A DNA stretch of 64,000 nucleotides from Planctomycetia bacterium. GTDB lineage: Bacteria; Planctomycetota; Planctomycetia; Pirellulales; JACPPG01. The translations under genes and the position numbers were made by a program. Under the pieces are notes generated by a model. The model searched no databases, was not told where the DNA came from, and worked only from the letters and a program-made list of their open reading frames with translations. Positions 54,911 to 62,142 of the stretch are shown here, one piece after another (positions within the stretch are counted from its first letter, which is position 1; each line of letters opens with the position of its first letter). The stretch spans positions 17,344-81,343 of the forward strand of contig JACPPG010000065.1 in assembly GCA_016191115.1 (NCBI GenBank), given 5' to 3'.

Positions 54911-55939
54911 ATGTGGATAAAGGGAGTGCTTGGCCTCGGCTTTGCCGCCGCGTTGGTTGGTGCCGGTTGGGTTGCCACACGGTCGGGAGCGGCCGGTGAT
55001 CCCAGCGCCGTCGAGTTGTTGAACGTCTCCTACGACCCGACGCGCGAGCTGTGGCAGGAAGTGAATGCGCGGTTCGCGGAGGCATACAGCGCCGACCACG
55101 GTGTTCGCGTCGCGATCCGCCAATCGCATGGCGGCTCGAGTAGCCAGGCCCGTAGCGTCATCGATGGCCTTCCGGCCGACGTGGTGACGCTGGCCCTGCC
55201 GAGCGACACCGACGCCATCCGCAAGGCCGGCCTGATCGACGAGGGTTGGGAAGAGCAATTCCCACATGGTTCGCTCCCCTACTTCTCGACGATCGTGTTC
55301 GTGGTCCGCAAAGGAAATCCCAAGGGGGTCAAGGACTGGACCGACCTCGTGCAGGGCGACATTGCCGTGATCACGCCCAGTGCGAAGACCTCGGGCAATG
55401 GCAAGCTCAGCTTCCTGGCCGCGTGGGGAAGCGTCGTGCTCCGCGGCGGATCGACGGAAGACGCCGAAAAATTCGTCAAAGAGCTCTACCGCCGCGTGCC
55501 CGTGCTCGACTCCGGCGCCCGCGGCGCGACAACCACGTTCGCGCAGAAGGGCATCGGCGACGTGCACCTGACTTGGGAGAACGAGGCGCAGCTTGAAGTG
55601 CGCGAGTCGAAGGGTGAGCTTGAGCTGGTCTATCCGCCGATCAGCATTCGCGCCGAGCCGAAGGTGGCCGTCGTGAACGCCAACCTCAAACGGCGTGGCA
55701 CCCAGGACGTGGCCAAGGCGTACCTGAGTTTCGTGTACACGGCCGAGATTCAGGAGATTGTGGCCCGGCACTTTTATCGTCCGATCGACGCGGAAGTGCT
55801 GGCGCGGCATGCCGACACGTTCCCGGCGATCGAGCTGTTTGGAATCGAGCGAGTCGCCGCCAGTTGGGACGACGCGAATCGAAGGTTCTTCAGCTCGGAC
55901 GGCGTGTTCGATCGCATCTATGAGCCGTCGGACAAATAG
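54911..55939 (+). CDS. sbp: Sulfate ABC transporter substrate-binding protein
   Basis: Periplasmic sulfate/thiosulfate-binding protein of 342 residues. A signal anchor (GVLGLGFAAALVGAGWVA) is followed by the family start VELLNVSYDPTRELWQEVNARFA. QSHGGSSSQARSVIDGLPADVVTLAL is the anion-binding segment, and RKGNPKGVKDWTDLVQGDIAVITPSAKTSGNGK completes the typical pattern. It delivers sulfate to CysT/CysW/CysA. AGGAG lies 9 bases before the ATG at 54911. The operon continues with cysT after 57 bases. The promoter at 54763-54791 precedes it. Confidence 0.95.
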   Translation: MWIKGVLGLGFAAALVGAGWVATRSGAAGDPSAVELLNVSYDPTRELWQEVNARFAEAYSADHGVRVAIRQSHGGSSSQARSVIDGLPADVVTLALPSDTDAIRKAGLIDEGWEEQFPHGSLPYFSTIVFVVRKGNPKGVKDWTDLVQGDIAVITPSAKTSGNGKLSFLAAWGSVVLRGGSTEDAEKFVKELYRRVPVLDSGARGATTTFAQKGIGDVHLTWENEAQLEVRESKGELELVYPPISIRAEPKVAVVNANLKRRGTQDVAKAYLSFVYTAEIQEIVARHFYRPIDAEVLARHADTFPAIELFGIERVAASWDDANRRFFSSDGVFDRIYEPSDK

Positions 55940-55996
55940 CGGACTTTATTCGGATAGCAGCAGGCAAAACCGCGGCAAAGAAGTGCGGGACCAGCC

Positions 55997-56821
55997 ATGG
56001 CCACAACCAGTCGCCGCGTGTTGCCGGGTTTCACGGCCAGCTTGAGCGTCACGATTCTGTACCTGACCGTGCTGGTGCTGATTCCACTGGCGGCCTGCGT
56101 CATGAAGACCTTGTCGCTCAGCCCGGCGGAGTTCTGGGCGGCCGTGTGGACGCGGCAGGCGCGGGCCGCCTATGAGTTCAGCATCGGCGCATCGATTGTG
56201 TCGGCGCTGGTGAATTGCGTGCTGGGCTTGTTGATCGCCTGGGTGCTGGTGCGGTACGAGTTTCCCGGCAAACGGATCTTGGATTCGCTCGTTGACATCC
56301 CCTTTGCCCTGCCGACCGCCGTGGCCGGCCTGGTCTACTCCAGTCTGTACGTCGAGCGTGGCTGGCTGGGCCAGTTCCTCGTGCCAATGGGAATCGAGGC
56401 CGCTTACACGCGGTTGGGCGTCGTCGTCGTGCTGGTGTTTATTGGGCTGCCGTTTGTCGTCCGCGCGCTGCAGCCGGTGTTGGAGAGCCTGGAAGTCGAA
56501 GCGGAAGAGGCGGCGGCGATGCTGGGCGCTTCGCGGTGGCAGACGTTCCGCTGGGTCATCGTCCCCTTGATCCTGCCGGCGCTGGTCACGGGGTTCTCCT
56601 TGTCGCTGGCCCGGGCCCTGGGTGAGTACGGGTCGGTCGTGTTCGTGTCGGCCAACCGACCGTTCGTCGACCAGATCGCGCCCATGCTGATCGTCGCCAA
56701 GCTGGAAGAATTCCAATACGGCGAGGCCACGGCGATCGCCGTGGTGCTGTTGATCATGTCGTTCGCGCTATTGATCGCCGTCAACGTCCTGGAGCGATGG
56801 AGCAAGCGGCACTATGCCTGA
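55997..56821 (+). CDS. cysT: Sulfate ABC transporter permease CysT
   Basis: Inner-membrane permease of 274 residues with six transmembrane helices. The ABC-contact motif EAAAMLGASRWQTFRWVIVPLILPAL (EAA loop) and the PFALPTAVAGLVYSSLY segment are typical of CysT/CysU. SLARALGEYGSVVFVSAN is the conserved region after it. It forms the channel with CysW. Its 3' end overlaps cysW by 8 bases, so translation is coupled. Confidence 0.94.
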   Translation: MATTSRRVLPGFTASLSVTILYLTVLVLIPLAACVMKTLSLSPAEFWAAVWTRQARAAYEFSIGASIVSALVNCVLGLLIAWVLVRYEFPGKRILDSLVDIPFALPTAVAGLVYSSLYVERGWLGQFLVPMGIEAAYTRLGVVVVLVFIGLPFVVRALQPVLESLEVEAEEAAAMLGASRWQTFRWVIVPLILPALVTGFSLSLARALGEYGSVVFVSANRPFVDQIAPMLIVAKLEEFQYGEATAIAVVLLIMSFALLIAVNVLERWSKRHYA

Positions 56822-57746
56822 TTCCCAACTCATTGCCGCGCGCCACGTCTCGACGCGGGTCGATCATCCGGCCGTGCGGTGGATGCTGATTGTTTTGGCG
56901 GTGCTGGTGGTCGGCGTTCTGATTATCGTGCCGGTCATCAACGTCTTTGCCCAGGCATTCTCCGCCGGCTGGACCACCTATTGGACCAGCCTGCTTGCGG
57001 ATGCCGACACCCGGCACTCGATCCTGCTCACGCTGATCGTGGCCCCGATCTCCGTCGCCGCCAACGTGGTTTTCGGGGTCGCGGCGGCGTGGGCGATCGC
57101 GCGGTTTCGCTTTCCGGGGCGCACGCTGTTGACGACGTTGATCGATCTGCCGTTCGCCATCTCGCCGGTCGTGGCCGGCCTGCTAATAGTGCTGATCTTC
57201 GGCCTACAAGGTTACTTGGGGCCGTGGCTGCGCGAGCACGACATCAAGGTGATCTTCGCGCTGCCAGGCCTGATCCTGGCGACGACGTTCGTCACGCTCC
57301 CCTTCGTGGCGCGGGAGCTGATTCCGGTCATGGAAGCCATCGGGCCGGAAGAAGAAGTCGCTGCCGTGAGCCTGGGGGCCAACGCCTGGCAAACCTTCTG
57401 GCACGTGACGCTCCCCAATATCAAGTGGGGCCTGCTCTATGGCGTCGTCCTGTGCAACGCGCGGGCAATGGGCGAGTTCGGCGCCGTGTACGTCGTCTCG
57501 GGACGCATCGACGGGCTTACGTGCACGATGCCGCTGCGGGTCGAGAAGCTGTTCCAGCAGTTGCGCCATGACGACATGGCCGGATCGTTCGCGCTAGCCA
57601 GCATCCTGACCCTTCTGGCGCTGGTGACGCTGGCGGCCAAGGTATCGCTCGAACGCAAGACGCGGGGCGAGCTGGCCGAAGCCGCCGCCACGAAGATTGT
57701 CGGCGCGGAACCGCTCGTGGCAGAAACCGTGGGAACCAGCGCATGA
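56814..57746 (+). CDS. cysW: Sulfate ABC transporter permease CysW
   Basis: Second permease subunit, 310 residues, with six transmembrane helices. The DLPFAISPVVAGLLIVLIFG segment and the EAA loop EEVAAVSLGANAWQTFWHVTLPNIKW identify it. GEFGAVYVVSGRIDGLTCTMPLRVEKL is the CysW-specific stretch. The C-terminus is about 20 residues longer than usual. It overlaps cysT upstream, and its stop overlaps the cysA start (ATGA at 57743-57746). Confidence 0.95.
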   Translation: MPDSQLIAARHVSTRVDHPAVRWMLIVLAVLVVGVLIIVPVINVFAQAFSAGWTTYWTSLLADADTRHSILLTLIVAPISVAANVVFGVAAAWAIARFRFPGRTLLTTLIDLPFAISPVVAGLLIVLIFGLQGYLGPWLREHDIKVIFALPGLILATTFVTLPFVARELIPVMEAIGPEEEVAAVSLGANAWQTFWHVTLPNIKWGLLYGVVLCNARAMGEFGAVYVVSGRIDGLTCTMPLRVEKLFQQLRHDDMAGSFALASILTLLALVTLAAKVSLERKTRGELAEAAATKIVGAEPLVAETVGTSA

Positions 57747-58819
57747 GCATCAAAGTCGACAACGTGACCAAGCGATTCGGCGACTTTGTGGCGCTCGACA
57801 ACGTGTGCGTCGAGGCCGGCGGCGGCGCGCTCCTGGCGCTCTTGGGCCCGTCCGGCTCCGGCAAAACGACGCTCCTGCGCGTGATCGCCGGGCTGGAGGC
57901 GGCCGACGCGGGCACCATTTATTACAAGGACGAGAACGTCACGAGCCAGACGGCTCGCGAGCGGAACGTCGGCTTCGTCTTCCAGCACTATGCCCTGTTC
58001 CGTCACATGACGGTCTTCGAGAACGTGGCCTTCGGCCTCCGCGTGCGGGGCTGGTCGCGCGAGCGGATCCGGGCCCGCGTGAGCGAGCTCTTAAAGCTCG
58101 TTCGCCTCGACTCGATCGAGCATCGCTACCCCTCCCAGCTTTCGGGCGGGCAGCGGCAGCGCGTGGCACTCGTGCGGGCGCTGGCGATCGAGCCCAAGGT
58201 GCTGCTCCTGGACGAGCCGTTCGGGGCACTGGATGCCAAGGTGCGCCAGGAGCTGCGGCAATGGCTGCGCCGGCTGCACGACGAGCTGCACGTTACCAGC
58301 ATCTTCGTCACGCACGACCAGGAAGAAGCCTTCGAGGTGGCCGACCAGGTCGTGGTGATGCACGACGGACGCATCGAGCAGGATGGAACGCCGCATGACG
58401 TCTTCGAGCATCCGGCCAACGCCTTCGTGATGGATTTTTTGGGTAACGTCAACGTGTTCCACGGCCGGCTGCAGAACGGCCATGCCCACGTGGGCGGGCT
58501 GGAGCTTGAGTATCCCGACTATCCCCACTCCGAAGCGCTTCAGGCCAAGGTGTACGTGCGGCCGCACGAGCTCGATCTCGACTATGCCCGCGGCGCCAAT
58601 GGCAGCTTAAAAGCCCGCGTCGAGCGGGTGAATCCGGCCGGCAGCGTGGCCAAGGTGTTCGTGTTGTCGGAGGAGTTTGGAATCGGCGTGCACGTCGAGC
58701 TGAGCCTGGAACGATACGCCGAACTGAATCCCCGACCGGGCGACACTGTGTACGTTTCGCCGCGCCGGGTGCGGGTGTTCGTGCCCGCGGCCGAAGAGGG
58801 TCCCGAGTACGTCATCTAG
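57743..58819 (+). CDS. cysA: Sulfate ABC transporter ATP-binding protein CysA
   Basis: ATPase subunit of 358 residues that drives sulfate/thiosulfate import. It has Walker A GPSGSGKTTLLR, the Q-loop VFQHYALF, signature LSGGQRQRVALVRALA, Walker B VLLLDEPFGALD and the H-loop FVTHDQEEA. The C-terminal 110 residues are a TOBE-type regulatory domain (KVYVRPHELDLDY). All catalytic positions are intact. Overlap with cysW indicates coupled translation. The small YezD-like gene follows after 48 bases. Confidence 0.96.
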   Translation: MSIKVDNVTKRFGDFVALDNVCVEAGGGALLALLGPSGSGKTTLLRVIAGLEAADAGTIYYKDENVTSQTARERNVGFVFQHYALFRHMTVFENVAFGLRVRGWSRERIRARVSELLKLVRLDSIEHRYPSQLSGGQRQRVALVRALAIEPKVLLLDEPFGALDAKVRQELRQWLRRLHDELHVTSIFVTHDQEEAFEVADQVVVMHDGRIEQDGTPHDVFEHPANAFVMDFLGNVNVFHGRLQNGHAHVGGLELEYPDYPHSEALQAKVYVRPHELDLDYARGANGSLKARVERVNPAGSVAKVFVLSEEFGIGVHVELSLERYAELNPRPGDTVYVSPRRVRVFVPAAEEGPEYVI

Positions 58820-58867
58820 AACCATCGAAAGGGCGTTCGCCGCGAACGCGTGAGAGAAGTGCTGACC

Positions 58868-59071
58868 ATGGACGAACGGACGAAAGCCGAAACGGCGACG
58901 CCTTCCGGCCGATCCGGCGGGCGCTTGGATGAGGCCCTGGCGCTTGTGCGCCAGGCGCTTGGCGGCTTGCGCTACGGTCAGATCGCGATCACGGTTCAGG
59001 ACGGCGTCGTGATCCAGATCGAGCGGACCGAGCGGACCCGGCTGGCCCGCAACGCACAAGGCAGACCCTAA
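58868..59071 (+). CDS. YezD-like small protein (DUF2292)
   Basis: Protein of 67 residues with the DUF2292 core, LVRQALGGLRYGQIAITVQDGVVIQIERTER. Members often sit with sulfate uptake or cysteine synthesis genes, and this one directly follows cysA. Its biochemical role is unknown. A GAGAGAAG purine stretch precedes the ATG at 58868; an in-frame GTG at 58850 would add six residues. It is probably the last gene of the sulfate operon. Confidence 0.8.
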   Translation: MDERTKAETATPSGRSGGRLDEALALVRQALGGLRYGQIAITVQDGVVIQIERTERTRLARNAQGRP

Positions 59072-59074
59072 GCC

Positions 59075-59133
59075 GTTTAGCCGCCGCGGCCACGCGGCAA
59101 AAAAAGCGCGTTTAGCCGCCGCGGCCACGCGGC
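59075..59133. repeat. Direct repeat of 24 bases
   Basis: GTTTAGCCGCCGCGGCCACG plus CGGC occurs exactly twice, at 59075-59098 and 59110-59133, separated by AAAAAAAGCGC. Each unit is itself partly palindromic. It lies in the 199-base gap after the YezD-like gene and may end the sulfate operon transcript. Confidence 0.75.
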
Positions 59134-59270
59134 GGGAAGCGAACAAGGACACGGCGTATTGCCGACCCGCGAAGGCGGGAGGCCCTTCCCAAACGTAAGC
59201 GATGCCGACCGAATCCCTTCGGAGGCGCGCGGCTGATTGTCAATGCGCGCACGAAAGGAGACGAAAGACC

Positions 59271-60317
59271 ATGACTGCTACAAGACACCCGCGACCGAAC
59301 GGATTTACGTTAGTCGAGCTGTTGGTGGTGATCGCCATCATCGGGCTATTGATCGGTCTGTTGCTGCCGGCGGTGCAGGCGGCCCGCGAGTCGGCCCGCC
59401 GCAGCCAGTGCACGAACAACCTGAAACAGATCGACCTGGGGCTGCAGAATTTCCACGACACGCAAGGCAAACTGCCCAGCAGTGGCCGCCCGAGCGCAGC
59501 CAGCACCGTGCGCATCGGGTCCTTGACGCTCCTTTTGCCATTCGTCGAGCAGGGGGTGTTGTGGAATAGCTACGATGTCAACCAAAGCTGGGGAACGCCG
59601 GCCAATGTGCCGGTCACTTCACAGGTGATTCCTTTCTTTGCATGCCCTTCGGCGCCTGGCACCAACGATATCCTGGATCACAATCCGGACGGTTGGCCGG
59701 GCAGCGGCGCCTGGGTAGGCATTGTCGCCAATTCGGACTACGGATCGTCGGTCGGCGTCGATCCGCGGATGAAAGGCGTGGCCGGCTCCACAACGCCGCC
59801 CCTGACCGTGTTTGCCAGCCTGGCTATGACATCGACGGCAGCGCAACCCACCAACGGCATGCTCCCCAAGAATGCCACGCTAAGGCTTGCTGACGTGACG
59901 GACGGACTCTCGAACACGATTGCCTTCCTGGAATCGGCCGGTCGCCCACTCGTTTACCGCAAGGGGGCCCAGGCGAGTGGCGACCCGAGCGAGCACCACA
60001 CCAATGGCGGCGGTTGGGCACGCGCAGCCACCGACATCATGCTCGCCGGCTCCTTCGCTGACGGCACGCGTGTCGGCGAAGGCTTGTTCATCAATCGCAC
60101 CAATGGCTACGACCACGCGACCGAAGCATACGGCGCCTCGGGTTATCCCGCTCCCTACGGCACTGAGGGATCGAGCCAACCGTTCTCGTTCCATCCGGGC
60201 GGGTTCAACATCGCTCTGGGGGATGGCTCGGTCAGGTTCTTCAACGAAAACACGTCCTTCGACATCGTGGCCGCTTTGGTTACCCGCAACCAGGCGGAGA
60301 TCACAAGCGGTTTGTAA
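59271..60317 (+). CDS. DUF1559 prepilin-like protein
   Basis: Exported protein of 348 residues with a type IV prepilin-like leader: NGFTLVELLVVIAIIGLLIG, cleaved after Gly and followed by the conserved Glu. It continues LLPAVQAARESARRSQCTNNLKQ and the DUF1559 body, including the C-terminal FHPGGFNIALGDGSVRFFNE box. These proteins are greatly expanded in planctomycetes and are presumed pseudopilins of surface or secretion structures; the function is not proven. AAAGGAG precedes the ATG at 59271. A small lipoprotein gene follows by 79 bases, a common pairing. Confidence 0.93.
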   Translation: MTATRHPRPNGFTLVELLVVIAIIGLLIGLLLPAVQAARESARRSQCTNNLKQIDLGLQNFHDTQGKLPSSGRPSAASTVRIGSLTLLLPFVEQGVLWNSYDVNQSWGTPANVPVTSQVIPFFACPSAPGTNDILDHNPDGWPGSGAWVGIVANSDYGSSVGVDPRMKGVAGSTTPPLTVFASLAMTSTAAQPTNGMLPKNATLRLADVTDGLSNTIAFLESAGRPLVYRKGAQASGDPSEHHTNGGGWARAATDIMLAGSFADGTRVGEGLFINRTNGYDHATEAYGASGYPAPYGTEGSSQPFSFHPGGFNIALGDGSVRFFNENTSFDIVAALVTRNQAEITSGL

Positions 60318-60396
60318 TCACCGCGACGGAGAGTCGTGCGCGGCCAAAACCGCGCCGCGGCGGCTCGTCGCTGGAAACGAAAACGAGGAATAAGTC

Positions 60397-60825
60397 ATGA
60401 AACGCATACGAACGTTTGCTTGGACTCTGCTGGTCGTGCCCGCAATCTGGGGATGCGGAAAGTCGGAAGTGAGGGTGCCAGTGGTTCCCGTGACCGGAAA
60501 GCTCACCGTGCGCGGTGAGATCCCCGTCGGCGCGCAGGTCGTGCTGCATGCCACCGGTCACACATTGCCCGAAGGCGTCTCCCCGGTGGGCCGGGTCGGT
60601 GAGGATGGCACGTTCACCGTCAGTATCTACGGCGCGGGCGAAGGCGTTCCCGCGGGCGACTATGTCGCAACGGTCGAGTGGTTCAAGGTCGTCAAATCGC
60701 CGGAGGGCGACGTGATCTCGGGTCCGAACGTCGTCCCACCCAAGTACGGCAACCCGGCCACGTCGCCGCTCAAGGTGACCGTCAAGCCCGAGCCGACCGC
60801 CCTCGAGCCGATCATCATCCGCTAG
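60397..60825 (+). CDS. Small beta-sandwich lipoprotein
   Basis: Lipoprotein of 142 residues with a signal ending IWGC (lipidated C20). The mature protein reads VPVTGKLTVRGEIPVGAQVVLHA, then a GTFTVSIYGAGEGVPAGDYVATVEW segment, a transthyretin or carboxypeptidase-regulatory-like beta-sandwich. This type commonly follows DUF1559 genes in planctomycetes, and the two are probably co-transcribed. The ligand is unknown. GAGGAATAAG upstream gives a ribosome-binding site. Confidence 0.85.
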   Translation: MKRIRTFAWTLLVVPAIWGCGKSEVRVPVVPVTGKLTVRGEIPVGAQVVLHATGHTLPEGVSPVGRVGEDGTFTVSIYGAGEGVPAGDYVATVEWFKVVKSPEGDVISGPNVVPPKYGNPATSPLKVTVKPEPTALEPIIIR

Positions 60826-60846
60826 CGTCGAAATCCATGGGCGCGC

Positions 60847-60881
60847 AAAAAAACCCCCGGGGATGCTGGGAACCCGGGGGT
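60847..60881 (-). terminator. Intrinsic terminator of the cysteine-rich gene
   Basis: On the minus strand, ACCCCCGGG (from 60881 down to 60873) pairs with CCCGGGGGT, followed by seven T (60853-60847). It lies about 50 bases after the stop of the cysteine-rich gene. It may also halt plus-strand transcription from the lipoprotein gene, although no plus-strand T-run follows. Confidence 0.82.
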
Positions 60882-60929
60882 GGAGACAATCTAGTCGGTT
60901 CTTCGGCAACGCTCTCCGCCTAGGGGCGA

Positions 60930-61400
60930 TTAGCAGGTGCCGCAGCAAACCGGCGTATTGTTGAAGCAGATGTAGCAGCAGCAGCCGCTCTTGCACATGG
61001 TTGAGATGCATTCGCAGCACGACTGAATCATCTCGCAGCAGGTCTTGTCGCCGCTGGTGCAGGTGATGCACACACCGTCCTTTGTGCATTCGCACTTGGT
61101 GATCCCGCAGGCCAGATTGCACTGGCAGCACGGGATGCCGTTGAACGTGCAGCAGCAACTGCACATCCCACCGGCCAGCATCTTGCACAGGTTTTGCAGG
61201 GTGCCGCAAGCGACCTCGTCGTCGCACTTGCAGTGGATTTTCATGCCGCCCTGGCACTTCTCCACTTTCAACTCGCAGCGCGGCACGACGCACCAATTGG
61301 TGCCGGGAGCGCTGGTCGGGCTCGGCTGGCCGCCCAGAGCCGGGCTGCCGTAACCCGGAAAGCTCAGCCCCGATCGTTCCAGTAGCATCGCACTCGACAT
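60930..61400 (-). CDS. Extremely cysteine-rich small protein
   Basis: Protein of 156 residues with 32 cysteines, all between residue 37 and the C-terminus (about 27 percent of that part). Motifs repeat as CC, CCC and CxC groups: MCSCCCTFNG, PCCQCNLACG, KCECTKDG, TCCEMIQSCCEC, GCCCYIC, VCCGTC. The first 36 residues are Gly/Pro/Ser-rich with no signal peptide. It has a strong AAAAGGAG ribosome-binding site and its own intrinsic terminator, so it is a real and probably well-expressed gene. I recall similar Cys/Met-rich proteins in Pirellulales genomes but no characterised function. A metallothionein-like metal store or a disulfide-bonded structural protein would fit. The cysteine spacing is irregular, unlike simple zinc ribbons. 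Confidence 0.9.
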   Translation of the reverse strand: MSSAMLLERSGLSFPGYGSPALGGQPSPTSAPGTNWCVVPRCELKVEKCQGGMKIHCKCDDEVACGTLQNLCKMLAGGMCSCCCTFNGIPCCQCNLACGITKCECTKDGVCITCTSGDKTCCEMIQSCCECISTMCKSGCCCYICFNNTPVCCGTC

Positions 61401-61806
61401 ACTCGAACTCCTTTTCTAGGGCGAGAGCCGCTGCCGCAGACTGCACAAGCAGGCTGCAGCGTCCGGATCGTATGTCCGTTCGGGCTCACGAGGCCCAAAT
61501 CAAGGTCCTGCGCACCTCTGGCATTTCCAGTCAGCTACGCGACGTAGGAAGTGTGAACCTCCCGTGTTCCGCATTTGGTGCAGGGAACGTGCGACCGCCA
61601 TCCTAGCCAAGTCCTCGAAAAAAAGGCAAGAGAGGTTCACTTTGGCGCTTGTAGCGGCGATGTGCTCGAAGCGCCTACTTATCGGCAGAATTGGCCCCGC
61701 TAGCAGTGGAAGCAAACTAAAGAAAGTGCCCGATCTATGTTGATAAATAAAGTGCTGATTGAGCGCGCCCGCGCGAGGGACCGCGCAGGCGTTTTCAAGG
61801 CAAGGA
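61401..61806. other. Divergent upstream region of the cysteine-rich and small protein genes
   Basis: About 400 bases with no gene I can support; a minus-strand frame at 61500-61817 reads as noncoding. AT-rich patches around 61720-61760 (TTGATAAATAAAGTG) could carry promoter elements for the plus-strand small gene. Nothing clearer was recognised. Confidence 0.45.
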
Positions 61807-61809
61807 TGA

Positions 61810-62046
61810 ATGGCCATGCACAGAAATCGGTTTTCCCAGATGTTCGAGCTCCCTGCCCAAGCCCCCCCGCAAGCGGCCGTTCCGGTCGGTTTTGCCTTGT
61901 GCCCCGTGTTCGTCCTGCAACTTCAGCCGCAGGCACAGGCTCAGCCGACCCCGATTCAGGAGCTGTATCGCCGCGCCTACGAGCAGGCGCAAGAGAAGGT
62001 CCGCATCTCGCGGCTGGAGAAACGCTTCTTCTCCGTGTGGAATTGA
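61810..62046 (+). CDS. Small hypothetical protein
   Basis: Protein of 78 residues: MAMHRNRFSQMFELPAQAPP at the start, a hydrophobic centre (AAVPVGFALCPVFVLQL), a Gln/Ala/Pro-rich linker and a charged helix (IQELYRRAYEQAQEKVRISR). An AAGGATG patch lies just upstream. A strong intrinsic terminator follows by 28 bases, which supports it as a true transcription unit. I do not recognise the family. Confidence 0.6.
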   Translation: MAMHRNRFSQMFELPAQAPPQAAVPVGFALCPVFVLQLQPQAQAQPTPIQELYRRAYEQAQEKVRISRLEKRFFSVWN

Positions 62047-62073
62047 ATCCGACGCGCTTTTGCAATCGCCCCC

Positions 62074-62112
62074 CAACAAGCCCAGGAATCGCTCCTGGGC
62101 TTTGTTGTTCTT
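62074..62112 (+). terminator. Intrinsic terminator
   Basis: CAACAA-GCCCAGGA (62074-62087) pairs with TCCTGGGC-T-TTGTTG (62093-62107), followed by TTCTT. It ends the small protein gene and separates it from the convergent DUF1501 gene. Confidence 0.85.
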
Positions 62113-62142
62113 AAGGGACGAGCTGCGCCGGGCGCAGGCAGG

